Shown here one piece after another: positions 23,568-32,023 of a stretch of DNA of 63,186 nucleotides. This DNA comes from 4484-232 sp964486555. Its GTDB lineage: Bacteria; Thermotogota; Thermotogae; Thermotogales; Thermotogaceae. The notes under the pieces were generated by a model. It had not been told where the DNA came from. It did no database searches and saw only the letters and a program-made list of their open reading frames with translations. Position numbers and translations under genes: made by a program. Position 1 is the stretch's first letter. Each line of letters starts with the position of its first letter. The DNA lies in the NCBI GenBank assembly GCA_964486555.1, contig CAZANP010000002.1, positions 1-63,186 of the forward strand, given 5' to 3'.

Positions 23568-25174
23568 AATATCAGATTGAGGAGGGATGTTTCGTGCTTA
23601 AAGAGACAGATTACATGATACTCAAACCGTTTAAAAACTTTCCTATCATCGACTTTTCAAACCCTGAGGACATCGAAAAGATGGAAAAAGCTTTAGAGAA
23701 GGTGGAAAAAGAGTTTGGAAAAGAATACGATCTCGTTATAGGAGGTAAATCTTACAAGACTGAAGAAAAAATCGTGTCCAAAAACCCCAGCAGGTTTGAA
23801 GAGATTGTGGGAGTCTCTTCAAAAGGAAACGAAGAACTGGCCGATAAAGCTCTTGATGTTGCGTGGGAAGCTTTTGAAAAATGGAAGAAGGTACCACCTG
23901 AAGATAGGGCAAGAATTCTTCTGAAAGCATCGGATATAATGAAGGAAAGAGCCTATGAGCTCTCCGCATGGATGGTTTATGAAACCGGAAAGAACTGGGT
24001 AGAAGCCTGGGCTGATGTGGCAGAAGCAATAGATTACCTGGAGTATTACCCAAGACAGCTCATGAGATACGTTTCTGAGCAACCCCTCGCAAGGATTCCC
24101 GACGAAAAGAACGAGTACGTCTACATCCCCCTTGGTGCGGGTGTCGTAATACCTCCTTGGAACTTTCCTCTTGCCATTCTGACCGGTATGACATCCGCCG
24201 CTCTTGTAACGGGAAACACCGTCGTTCTGAAACCAGCCAGCGATTCCATCGTTATAGCCGCGAAATTCGCTGAGATAATGTATGAGGCAGGAATTCCAGA
24301 TGGTGTTCTAAATTTCTTCCCTGGAAGTGGTTCTACCGTCGGAGAGTACCTCGTTGCCCATCCCAAAACACGCTTTATAGCGTTCACTGGTTCTAAAGAA
24401 GTCGGAACTAGAATAAGCGAACTGGCTGGTAAGGTTGTGAAGGGACAGAAATGGATAAAGAGGGTGATTCTGGAAATGGGAGGAAAGGATGCCGTGGTTG
24501 TCGATGAAACAGCTGATCTCGATGCAGCCGCTGAGGGGATAGTTGTGAGTGCTTTCGGCTTCCAAGGTCAAAAGTGCTCTGCTGGTAGCAGAGCTATCGT
24601 TGTTAAAGAGGTTTACGATGAAGTTTTGGAAAAGGCTATAGAGAGGACAAAGAAAATAAAGATGGGGGATGTTAGATATAGGGAAAATTGGCTTGGGCCT
24701 GTGATAAACAGATCCGCTATGGATAAAATCATGAAATACATAGAGATAGGAAAAAGCGAAGGGAAACTCGTGCATGGAGGAAACAGTAGGGAAGATCTGG
24801 GAGGTTTCTTCATAGAACCAACGATTTTCTCTGATGTCGACAGAAATGCCAGGATCGCTCAAGAAGAGATATTCGGTCCGGTTGTTGCTTTCATAAAGGC
24901 GGAGAACTTCGAAGATGCAATAGATATAGCTAACGGAACGGAATATGGGTTGACGGGTTCCTTCTATTCCAGGGATAGAAAGAGGATAGAGAAAGTCAAA
25001 GAAGAGTTTTTCGTTGGAAATCTCTACATAAACAGAAAATGTACAGGAGCATTGGTTGGCGTACATCCTTTCGGTGGTTTCAACATGTCCGGTACGGATT
25101 CTAAAGCTGGAGGACCAGATTACCTGCTTTTGTTCTTGCAGGGAAAATCCATATCGGAAAAAATCAATCTGTGA
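23564..25174 (+). CDS. 1-pyrroline-5-carboxylate dehydrogenase
   Basis: An aldehyde dehydrogenase-fold enzyme that oxidises glutamate gamma-semialdehyde (from P5C) to glutamate with NAD(P). The 536 residues show the P5CDH-type N-terminal arm (YDLVIGGKSYKTEEKIVSKNP), the cofactor segment GVVIPPWNFPLAILTGMT, FTGSKEVG, the general base Glu304 in LEMGGKDAVVV and the nucleophile Cys338 in GFQGQKCSAGSR. It ends the flavoenzyme operon and gives the operon its likely meaning, proline to glutamate. The start is TTG at 23564; RocD (35816-37024) makes the same semialdehyde. Confidence 0.93.
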   Translation: MKYQIEEGCFVLKETDYMILKPFKNFPIIDFSNPEDIEKMEKALEKVEKEFGKEYDLVIGGKSYKTEEKIVSKNPSRFEEIVGVSSKGNEELADKALDVAWEAFEKWKKVPPEDRARILLKASDIMKERAYELSAWMVYETGKNWVEAWADVAEAIDYLEYYPRQLMRYVSEQPLARIPDEKNEYVYIPLGAGVVIPPWNFPLAILTGMTSAALVTGNTVVLKPASDSIVIAAKFAEIMYEAGIPDGVLNFFPGSGSTVGEYLVAHPKTRFIAFTGSKEVGTRISELAGKVVKGQKWIKRVILEMGGKDAVVVDETADLDAAAEGIVVSAFGFQGQKCSAGSRAIVVKEVYDEVLEKAIERTKKIKMGDVRYRENWLGPVINRSAMDKIMKYIEIGKSEGKLVHGGNSREDLGGFFIEPTIFSDVDRNARIAQEEIFGPVVAFIKAENFEDAIDIANGTEYGLTGSFYSRDRKRIEKVKEEFFVGNLYINRKCTGALVGVHPFGGFNMSGTDSKAGGPDYLLLFLQGKSISEKINL

Positions 25175-25191
25175 GGGGGTTCATCCCCCTC
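25173..25191 (+). terminator. G/C hairpin at the P5C dehydrogenase stop codon
   Basis: GAGGGGG (25173-25179) pairs with CCCCCTC (25185-25191) across a five-base loop, beginning inside the TGA stop. No T-run follows (ATTGAAATC), so it may act as an mRNA 3' stabiliser or a weak terminator before the HAD gene 30 bp on. Confidence 0.6.
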
Positions 25192-25220
25192 ATTGAAATC
25201 TATGCGAAAGAGGGGAGCGT

Positions 25221-25838
25221 ATGCGAGCTTATTTTTTTGACTTCGATGGTACATTAGCCTTGTTGAACGAAGATAGATTTTTTAATGACTATTTTAAATC
25301 CCTTGGGGATTTCCTTGGAATGGATCCTGAAGAACTAGCCGGAAGAATAACACTCATCATTAGGGGAATCACAATAAACGCCGATGGTCTTAGAAACAAT
25401 TACGAGAGATTCATGGAAAGTTTTATAAAAAAGTTTGGAGGGAATGCCGAGGAATGGGAAAAAATTTTCAAAAAGTTCTATGAAAGCTCTCACTTCAAAA
25501 GGTTATCGAGTCATTTCCTGCCGAACAACAGAGTGATCATGTACATGAGAGAGAGAAAAAAAGAAGGTTGCAAGATAGTTCTTGCAACCAACCCCGTTTT
25601 TCCCAGAGTGGCCATTGCTGAGAGATTGAGCTGGATAGGCCTGAGAGAGGAAGATTTCGATCTGATAACATCCATGGAGGATTTCCACTATTGTAAGCCA
25701 GATCCTAGGTATTTTTTGGAGATATGTTCTAAAATATCTGAAAAACCAGAAAACTGCGTCATGGTGGGAGATGACGATGAGATGGATGGAGCCTGCGAGG
25801 ATGTCGGTATCAAATTTATCAAAGTTTCATCTCTATGA
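25221..25838 (+). CDS. HAD-superfamily hydrolase
   Basis: A 205-residue phosphatase-like protein. All four HAD motifs are present: FFDFDGTLAL (nucleophile and acid Asp), LATNP (motif II), the Lys in YCKPDPRYF (motif III) and MVGDDDEMDGACEDVG (motif IV). A helical cap is inserted between motifs I and II, as in phosphoglycolate phosphatase-like enzymes. The substrate cannot be told from sequence. Start ATG after AGAGGGGAGCGT. Its stop falls in the leader hairpin region of minC. Confidence 0.88.
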   Translation: MRAYFFDFDGTLALLNEDRFFNDYFKSLGDFLGMDPEELAGRITLIIRGITINADGLRNNYERFMESFIKKFGGNAEEWEKIFKKFYESSHFKRLSSHFLPNNRVIMYMRERKKEGCKIVLATNPVFPRVAIAERLSWIGLREEDFDLITSMEDFHYCKPDPRYFLEICSKISEKPENCVMVGDDDEMDGACEDVGIKFIKVSSL

Positions 25839-25840
25839 AG

Positions 25841-25873
25841 CCCCAGCATGGTAGAATCTTATCGATGCTGGGG
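25841..25873 (+). promoter_or_regulatory. hairpin covering the minC ribosome-binding region
   Basis: CCCCAGCAT (25841-25849) is perfectly complementary to ATGCTGGGG (25865-25873), with a 15-base loop. The right arm contains the G-run that precedes the minC ATG at 25883. In RNA the stem would hide the ribosome site, and ribosomes ending HAD translation at 25838 could reopen it. Function is inferred. Confidence 0.5.
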
Positions 25874-25882
25874 GTGGTTTCC

Positions 25883-26524
25883 ATGGTAGACTTCAAAATG
25901 ACAAAAGAAGGTTTCGTGATCGTTATCAAGGATTACGACAGCTTGGAGGAAGTCCTCGAAGAACTCACAACGAAAATAACACAGATGGGTTCTTTTTTTG
26001 CAAAGGGTGATAAGGTAGCGGTCATGGTGGAAAACCATACTGCCCATGCTCAGGATATTCCTAAGATAATATCCCATGTTAGAAAACATGGCCTTGAGGT
26101 TTCTCAGATTCTCGTGGGAACAGCAGGAAAAGAGAAGATAAAGGTTAAGGGAAAAATGGACATGGTGAAACAACCTGATACCAAATCCGGTACAAAGCTC
26201 ATTAAAAGAAATGTCAGGTCGGGTCAGATAATTGTTCATTCGGGAGATGTTATGATCTTCGGTAACCTTCATAAAGGTGCTGAAATCATGGCTGGGGGGT
26301 CTGTCGTCGTCTTTGGAAGTGCTATGGGAACAATCAGGGCGGGTTTGAACGAAGGGAGCTCCGCTGTTATAGCCGCTCTCGATTTGAGGCCATCCATGAT
26401 GCAGATAGCTGGGATAATAACTCACGCCCGAGGGGAAGAGAGTGTTCCATCCGTCGCTCATGTTAAAGAAGGAAAGATAGTTATAGATAAATTCAACAAA
26501 ATGGCTTTTGAAAGGGGTGAGTGA
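25883..26524 (+). CDS. minC: septum site-determining protein MinC
   Basis: MinC blocks FtsZ ring formation away from midcell. The 213-residue product begins MVDFKMTKEGFVIVIKD as in T. maritima MinC. The N-terminal alpha/beta FtsZ-inhibiting domain runs to about 100. The C-terminal beta-helix starts around KRNVRSGQIIVHSGDVMIFG and continues with GNLHKGAEIMAGGSVVVFG and GTIRAGLNEG. Longer starts at 25835 and 25865 are open and one overlaps the HAD stop, but the family start is 25883. No minD adjoins. Confidence 0.95.
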   Translation: MVDFKMTKEGFVIVIKDYDSLEEVLEELTTKITQMGSFFAKGDKVAVMVENHTAHAQDIPKIISHVRKHGLEVSQILVGTAGKEKIKVKGKMDMVKQPDTKSGTKLIKRNVRSGQIIVHSGDVMIFGNLHKGAEIMAGGSVVVFGSAMGTIRAGLNEGSSAVIAALDLRPSMMQIAGIITHARGEESVPSVAHVKEGKIVIDKFNKMAFERGE

Positions 26525-26526
26525 AT

Positions 26527-27537
26527 TTGGAAACAAAGGATCTCCTGATGGAACTCTCCAGAATAGATGCACCTTCTGGTTTTGAAAAGGAAGCCATCGA
26601 TTTCATAGAAAAGCAAGTAAAAGATTTAGCAGATGTGGTGAAGAAAACACGACTGGGAGGATTGATAGCTGGGGTAAAAGGTGGAGGAGGTTTGAAAATA
26701 GGAATATTTGCTCATGTGGATGAAATCGGTTTTGTCATATCGAAGATAGAAGATGAAAGTTTTGCTCGTCTTGAAACCGTTGGAGGTGTGGATCCAAAAG
26801 TTGTTCTAGCGAGCGAGGTGAAGATATATACAAGAGATGGCCCAACGAGGGGAGTTGTTGGACTCCTTGCACCACACCTCCAAAAACCGGAAGATCGCAA
26901 AAAAGTTCCAATGTACGATGAGATTTTCGTCGATCTTTCTGTGGGTTCGCTTGTGAAATCCGTCAGAGTGGGAGATCGTGTTGTCCTGAGAGGAGATCCC
27001 ATTGAGTTGAACGGTAAAATAGTTGGAAAGGCTCTCGACAACAGAGCAGGTTGTACATCTCTTATAAAGAGTATGGAACTTTTGAGAAAATATAGAACTC
27101 GTTATGATGTATATTACATATTCTCATCTCAAGAGGAAGTTGGAGGGCCTGGAGCCGCAACGGTTGCTTACGAGTTGAATTTGGATTACGCGATCGTCGT
27201 TGATGTAACACATGCCGATGATGCTCCTCCTTTCTATGAAAAGATTTCTCTTGGAGGAGGTCCAGTCATTGGATTTGGACCATCCGTTGACAAAGATTTC
27301 TGGAAGAAGATCATGGACATTGCGAAGAGAAACGGTATCAAATATCAGAAAGAACCACTCCCTGGAAGATCTGGTACAGACACAGATGAAGTTCAGATGA
27401 CAGGGATAGGTGTTAGAACGGCGCTGATTTCCATCCCTCTGAAGTACATGCATACACCTGTGGAGGTTGTGGATCCTTTCGATGTCGATGAGACAGCAAG
27501 GCTTTTGACGCACATTGTCGTTGATTTGGAGGTGTGA
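26527..27537 (+). CDS. M42 family metallo-aminopeptidase, first of three
   Basis: A cytosolic dinuclear metallopeptidase of the tetrahedral (TET) M42 class that trims peptides. Metal ligands are visible: His in AHVDEIGFV, Asp in ALDNRAGC, the Glu pair in SSQEEVGGPGA, Asp in VDVTHADD and the final His in YMHTPVEVVDPFDVD. I choose TTG at 26527, nine bases from AAAGGGGTGA, giving about 336 residues; a GTG at 26521 overlaps the minC stop. It stands first in a three-gene M42 array. Confidence 0.92.
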   Translation: METKDLLMELSRIDAPSGFEKEAIDFIEKQVKDLADVVKKTRLGGLIAGVKGGGGLKIGIFAHVDEIGFVISKIEDESFARLETVGGVDPKVVLASEVKIYTRDGPTRGVVGLLAPHLQKPEDRKKVPMYDEIFVDLSVGSLVKSVRVGDRVVLRGDPIELNGKIVGKALDNRAGCTSLIKSMELLRKYRTRYDVYYIFSSQEEVGGPGAATVAYELNLDYAIVVDVTHADDAPPFYEKISLGGGPVIGFGPSVDKDFWKKIMDIAKRNGIKYQKEPLPGRSGTDTDEVQMTGIGVRTALISIPLKYMHTPVEVVDPFDVDETARLLTHIVVDLEV

Positions 27538-27540
27538 ACG

Positions 27541-28569
27541 ATGTATCTCAAAGAACTTTCGGAAATACCAGGGGTTTCAGGCGATGAAGATAAGGTGAGG
27601 AATTTCATACGCGAAAGAATAGAAAGTAAGCTGGATGAGATCAGAATCGATAGGATGGGTAATCTTATAGGGATCAAGAAAGGGAAAAAGTCCGACGGTA
27701 GATTGTTACTGGTAGCTCACATGGATGAAGTGGGACTCATGGTGACGAAGATAAACGATGATGGGACACTATCCTTTGCACCCGTTGGAGGTGTGGATCC
27801 GAGGGTCCTGCCAGGAAAAAAAGTGAGAGTTGGTGAGGACAAACTGGGGATCGTGGGTTATAAAGCAATACATCTCCAAAAATCGGAGGAGATTAAGAAA
27901 CCACCGAGTTATGAGAATCTCAGGATATATATGGGTTTTTCATCAAAAAAAGAGGCGGAGGAAGAAGTGGAAATAGGAACCTATGTCTCATTCTTGACAA
28001 AGTACACGGAGGAGAACGGGAGAGCCACTGGAAAAGCTTTCGATGACAGAGGAGGATGTTCAATACTGATGGACATAATAGATCTGAACGAAAGATACGA
28101 TTTCGATGTGTACTTTGCTTTCGTGGTTCAGGAAGAGGTGGGACTGAGAGGGAGCGCGATTCTCATGGAACAGTTGCATCCCGATGTCGCTTTGGTTTTG
28201 GAGACAACAACGGCTGGAGATAATCCCGAGATACCGGAATATCAATGGGCAACTCATTTAGGAGATGGTCCTGTTATAACCTTCGCACACAGAGGATATG
28301 TCGCTGATAAAAGGGTCTTTCAAGTATTGATTGAAACCGCTGTGAAACATGGTATACCATTCCAGATGAAGAGAAGAACAGCTGGAGGAACAGATGCTGG
28401 AAGACTCGCAAGGCGAGGAAGAGGAGTGCCTGCTGGCGTGATTTCGATTCCCGCCCGTTACATCCACAGCCCTCTATCCATCATGGATCTTGGAGATTAT
28501 AGGAACACCTTTGAACTCGTTAAAAGAGTTGTTGAAGATGGAAAAATCATGGAGGAGGTGTCTGGATGA
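27541..28569 (+). CDS. M42 family metallo-aminopeptidase, second of three
   Basis: A 342-residue paralogue with the same metal-site order: AHMDEVGLMV, FDDRGGCS, VVQEEVGLRG, an acid in LVLETTTAGD where the first copy has VDVTHADD, and RYIHSPLSIMDLGD. The acid change (Glu for Asp) is a known M42 variation linked to different specificity, though I cannot assign one here. ATG 27541 follows GGAGGTGTGAACG, four bases after the first copy. Its stop overlaps the third copy. Confidence 0.92.
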   Translation: MYLKELSEIPGVSGDEDKVRNFIRERIESKLDEIRIDRMGNLIGIKKGKKSDGRLLLVAHMDEVGLMVTKINDDGTLSFAPVGGVDPRVLPGKKVRVGEDKLGIVGYKAIHLQKSEEIKKPPSYENLRIYMGFSSKKEAEEEVEIGTYVSFLTKYTEENGRATGKAFDDRGGCSILMDIIDLNERYDFDVYFAFVVQEEVGLRGSAILMEQLHPDVALVLETTTAGDNPEIPEYQWATHLGDGPVITFAHRGYVADKRVFQVLIETAVKHGIPFQMKRRTAGGTDAGRLARRGRGVPAGVISIPARYIHSPLSIMDLGDYRNTFELVKRVVEDGKIMEEVSG

Positions 28570-29564
28570 GAGAACTCGTTAGAAAACTGACAGAAGCTTT
28601 TGGACCGAGCGGCAGGGAAGATGAGATAAGAAATTTGATATTGGAGGAAATAAAAGATCACGTGGATGGTTACAAAGTGGATAAGGTGGGAAACATTCTG
28701 GCATGGAAGGGGCAGGGAGAAAGGAAGGTTCTTCTGGACGCGCACATGGATGAAATAGGAGTTGTGGTAACGAATATCGATGAGAACGGATTTCTACGAA
28801 TAGAACCTGTTGGAGGAGTTTCCCCATACACCATTTTCAGAAAGAGAATAAGGTTTGAAAGAGTAACAGGTGTGGTCGGTATAGAAGGAGAGACGCCGGA
28901 TGAAATAGAGAAGAACCTTTCGAAGATGAGCTTCGACAAGTTGTACGTGGATATAGGAGCGAAGAACAGAGAAGAAGCTGAAAAACTGGCTCCTATAGGT
29001 TCCTTCGGTGTTTATGATTCTCATTTTGTGGAAGTTTCTGGAAGATTCGTTTCAAAAGCCATGGATGATAGAATAGGTTGTGCTGTCATAATAGAGGTTT
29101 TGAAGAGAGTGAAAAACTCTGACATAACACTTTTTGCTTCGTTTTCTGTCCAAGAAGAAGTGGGATTGGTTGGTGCCTCAGTCGTGGCCTACGATATCAT
29201 GCCGGATGAAGCAATAGCGGTGGATGTTACCGATTCTGCAGACACTCCGAAGGCGATAAAGCGACATCCGATGGTTCTAGGTAAAGGTCCCGCTATAAAG
29301 GTTATGGATAAAGCATCCATAAGTGATAAAAATATTTTGGAGAAATTGATCAACACAGCTGAAAAGAAAGGTATACCCTATCAAATGGAGGTTCTCATCT
29401 TTGGCGGTACGAATGCAGCTGTACTTCAGAGAACAAGGTATGGTATACCCAGTGCCACTGTTTCCATTCCAACAAGGTATCTCCACACGCCATCGGAAAT
29501 GATTGAACCTTCGGATGTTGAGGGAACAATCGAACTTCTCGCTTCCTATTTGGAGGGTGGATGA
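28566..29564 (+). CDS. M42 family metallo-aminopeptidase, third of three
   Basis: A 332-residue paralogue. Ligands: AHMDEIGVVV, AMDDRIGC, SVQEEVGLVG, VDVTDSAD and RYLHTPSEMIEPSD. The start overlaps the second copy by four bases and its stop overlaps the next gene (ATGA-type). The three copies differ throughout, so the array is an old duplication kept for distinct specificities or for mixed TET assemblies; the latter is inference. Confidence 0.92.
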   Translation: MRELVRKLTEAFGPSGREDEIRNLILEEIKDHVDGYKVDKVGNILAWKGQGERKVLLDAHMDEIGVVVTNIDENGFLRIEPVGGVSPYTIFRKRIRFERVTGVVGIEGETPDEIEKNLSKMSFDKLYVDIGAKNREEAEKLAPIGSFGVYDSHFVEVSGRFVSKAMDDRIGCAVIIEVLKRVKNSDITLFASFSVQEEVGLVGASVVAYDIMPDEAIAVDVTDSADTPKAIKRHPMVLGKGPAIKVMDKASISDKNILEKLINTAEKKGIPYQMEVLIFGGTNAAVLQRTRYGIPSATVSIPTRYLHTPSEMIEPSDVEGTIELLASYLEGG

Positions 29565-30265
29565 TGGATAAGGTGTCGCTGAGTACAACACAAGCGAGGA
29601 TACTTTTTTGGGTTGTCGTCATACTTGCTTGCACCGTGATAGGTCTTTTCTCCTACAACATCTACTTAAAATGGAAACTGAAAAACGTCGAAGTCAAGAT
29701 AGTGGAGATTAAACCCGTCGTGTTGAACATTCCTGAGAAAGTGGAAGTGGAAGAAGAGGAGGTCACGGAAGTTCCTACTTCTTTGATCTTCGAAGAAGAG
29801 AGGTTCGATTATGAGGAATTAATGATGAAAGCGACGGACACCATAGAGAAGGGACAGGAGGTTTCTGTCTTTGTTTTGAATCCCGATGATTCGCTGAGAT
29901 TGATTCGAGCATCGAAATTACCTTATCTCATAACAAGAGTTTCAACTGATACTTACTCCGTTGCTTTGATGGGGAACTTCCAACCCCCCTCTTTGGTTCC
30001 TCAAAAGACAGTCTACGGTGTTTACGTCATAACCAGTCTTTCTAAAACACACGCTGATGAGATAGCTTTTGATTTGAGACTTTTGAAATTACCCTCTTAT
30101 GTTCTCATCTTTGAGAGAGAAGGAACAACTTATTATTCCGTAGTTGTTGGAGCTCTTCCGACTTACAACATGGCGAAAGATTATTTTGACAGAATGGATT
30201 GGAAATTGATAATGGAGAAACTCGATCTGAGATCGCCAGGATTCGCAGGGAGGGTCACTCCTTGA
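29561..30265 (+). CDS. membrane-anchored protein with a SPOR-like C-terminal domain
   Basis: A 234-residue bitopic protein. A single transmembrane helix (ILFWVVVILACTVIGLFSYNIYL, about 14-35) is followed by a Glu/Val-rich linker and a C-terminal domain with the SPOR-like pattern: YGVYVITSLSKTHADEIAFDLRLL, then a strand and YYSVVVGALPTYNMAKDYF. SPOR domains bind denuded septal peptidoglycan. Identification is by pattern and not certain. Position among minC and envelope genes fits a cell-division or envelope role. Confidence 0.65.
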   Translation: MMDKVSLSTTQARILFWVVVILACTVIGLFSYNIYLKWKLKNVEVKIVEIKPVVLNIPEKVEVEEEEVTEVPTSLIFEEERFDYEELMMKATDTIEKGQEVSVFVLNPDDSLRLIRASKLPYLITRVSTDTYSVALMGNFQPPSLVPQKTVYGVYVITSLSKTHADEIAFDLRLLKLPSYVLIFEREGTTYYSVVVGALPTYNMAKDYFDRMDWKLIMEKLDLRSPGFAGRVTP

Positions 30266-30825
30266 GAGCCACACCCTCTGAGAGAAGAGCCATTCTTATT
30301 CTGATGATAGCCTTTTTTGCCCTTTTAGGGTTGATCGTCGAGAAAGATAAGGTAACATCCGACGAGAAAAAAGAGGTTACCAAACCAAGGACGGTAAAAT
30401 TTCCCATAAATATAAACGAAGCAGATGTTGCAACCTTGGAAACTCTACCTGGTATTGGAAGAAGGAAAGCCGAGGAAATCATCGTGTTTCGGGAGAAAAA
30501 TGGCCCTTTTGATAAGCCGGAAGATATCATGAAGGTTTCTGGAATAGGTAAAAGCACGTTCGATAAGATAAAAGATAAGATAACCACTGGTGTATCTTCG
30601 AAGAGCCCGAACGTCGAGAGAAGAATGATCGATTTGAACACAGCCGATCTGGAGGACCTGATGGGGTTACCCTACATAGGAAAGGTCAAAGCAGAGAGTA
30701 TATTGGAATACAGAGAAAAACATGGTCCCTTTCGAAAAATTGAGGACATTATGAAAGTACCTGGAATAGGTCCCAAAACTTTTGATAGGATAAAGGATAA
30801 GATATTTGTGAGAGGAGGAGAATAG
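30262..30825 (+). CDS. comEA: ComEA-like membrane-anchored DNA-binding protein with tandem HhH domains
   Basis: From TTG 30262 (seven bases after GGGAGGG, overlapping the previous stop as TTGA) the product has 187 residues. An N-terminal anchor (AILILMIAFFALLGLIV) precedes two repeats of the ComEA helix-hairpin-helix unit: ININEADVATLETLPGIGRR with KVSGIGKSTFDKIKDKI, then DLNTADLEDLMGLPYIGK with KVPGIGPKTFDRIKDKI. ComEA binds incoming DNA in natural transformation. Most family members have one unit; here it is duplicated. No comEC is in the window, though a PilB ATPase is at 38245. Confidence 0.88.
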   Translation: MRATPSERRAILILMIAFFALLGLIVEKDKVTSDEKKEVTKPRTVKFPININEADVATLETLPGIGRRKAEEIIVFREKNGPFDKPEDIMKVSGIGKSTFDKIKDKITTGVSSKSPNVERRMIDLNTADLEDLMGLPYIGKVKAESILEYREKHGPFRKIEDIMKVPGIGPKTFDRIKDKIFVRGGE

Positions 30826-30827
30826 AG

Positions 30828-31313
30828 ATGAAGATGGTACCAATTTTCATAATTTTGGGAGCGCTACTCGCAACTGTCCTGATATCTCAAAACCCTCAAG
30901 AGAATTTCAGAATGGCCTACGTTGATATAGCGAAAGTCACGGAGAATTACAAAGAGATGAAAGAGTTGAATGAAAAGTACAGAAAAGATTATCAGTTTTA
31001 TCTTTCCAAATTGAAGGAGATGGAAAGTGAGATAGAAAAGATGAAAGAGGAAGGAGTATCTGAAAGTGAGATAGCAGCAAAGCAGAAGGAACTTCTATCC
31101 AGAAAAGCAGAATATGAAAGTCTGTTGAAGAGGGAATATGAACCTAAAATTCAGAAAATTTTGAACGAGGTTGTGAATAAGGTTAAAGAATACGCGCAGT
31201 TGATGGGATACTCCATGGTACTGAACAAACAGAGTCTCATCTATGGGGATGAAACCTACGATATAACAGAACAGGTTATAGCCTACATAAACAGCGGGGA
31301 GAACGAGAAGTGA
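30828..31313 (+). CDS. OmpH/Skp-family periplasmic chaperone
   Basis: A 161-residue secreted protein: signal segment MKMVPIFIILGALLATVLIS, then MAYVDIAKVTENYKEMKELNEKY, the usual OmpH strand-helix start, a long charged coiled coil (about 45-115) and a C-terminal strand with MGYSMVLNKQSLIYGDETYDIT. Skp-like proteins hold outer-membrane proteins in transit. In Thermotogales a client would be toga porins, by inference. It follows AGAGGAGGAG, two bases after comEA, and overlaps the ATPase gene. Confidence 0.85.
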   Translation: MKMVPIFIILGALLATVLISQNPQENFRMAYVDIAKVTENYKEMKELNEKYRKDYQFYLSKLKEMESEIEKMKEEGVSESEIAAKQKELLSRKAEYESLLKREYEPKIQKILNEVVNKVKEYAQLMGYSMVLNKQSLIYGDETYDITEQVIAYINSGENEK

Positions 31314-32023
31314 GGGAATACATAATCTGTGAAAATCTTGTGAAAAGGTTTGGAAGGAAAACCGTCGTGAAAGGTGTCAACATGTTCATAGAAAAGGGTG
31401 AAGTGGTGGGGTTGCTCGGTCCTAACGGTGCTGGGAAAACCACCATTTTCAACATGATCTTGGGAATAGTGGTTCCCACTTCTGGAAGGATATTCTTGAA
31501 CGGAATGAACATAACGAACTTTCCAGTCTATAAGAGGGCCCGTATGGGTATAACTTATCTTCAGCAGGAGACATCCGTCTTCAACGGTATAACGGTGTGG
31601 GAAAACTTGGAACTGGTGCTCTCCTTTTTCGAAAAGGACAGATCGAGAAGGGAAATGATCATAGAAAAGCTGTTAAAAGATTTTGGAATTTACGAGCTTA
31701 AGGATCAGCTCGCTGGAGATCTCTCGGGTGGAGAAAAAAGAAGGCTTGAGCTGGCTAGAATGATGACCTTGAACCCTTCATTTCTCCTTCTGGATGAACC
31801 CTTCGTTGGTATAGATCCTAAAACTGTTAAGGACATTCAGAGAATGGTGCTGGAGTTGAAGAAAAAAGGGCTTGGGATAATAATAACGGATCACAACGTC
31901 AATGAACTCGTGGAAGTTGTGGACAGGCTCTACATCATTCATAAAGGGTCTATAATAGCGGAAGGCCCCCCAGAGAGAGCGTTAACTGACAAAAAGGTCA
32001 GAGAGGTGTTTCTCGGAGTATGA
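31310..32023 (+). CDS. lptB: LptB-like ABC transporter ATP-binding protein
   Basis: A 237-residue ATPase with Walker A GPNGAGKTT, Q-loop YLQQETSVF, signature DLSGGEKRRLELAR, Walker B FLLLDEPFVGIDP and switch His in ITDHNV. The QQ(E)xSVF and LSGGE(R/K)RR motifs favour LptB over LivG-like ATPases. It starts at GTG 31310 in an overlap with ompH. LptB powers LPS export in Gram-negatives; Thermotogales are not known to make typical LPS, so the cargo is open. No permease genes adjoin. Confidence 0.8.
   Translation: MREYIICENLVKRFGRKTVVKGVNMFIEKGEVVGLLGPNGAGKTTIFNMILGIVVPTSGRIFLNGMNITNFPVYKRARMGITYLQQETSVFNGITVWENLELVLSFFEKDRSRREMIIEKLLKDFGIYELKDQLAGDLSGGEKRRLELARMMTLNPSFLLLDEPFVGIDPKTVKDIQRMVLELKKKGLGIIITDHNVNELVEVVDRLYIIHKGSIIAEGPPERALTDKKVREVFLGV

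Noticed and set aside
24308..25066. 252-codon open frame on the minus strand inside the P5C dehydrogenase gene
   Set aside because: It is antisense to a gene with full catalytic motifs, has no recognisable domain, and its composition (many Ser, Tyr, Phe, Cys) is that of a reverse-strand shadow.
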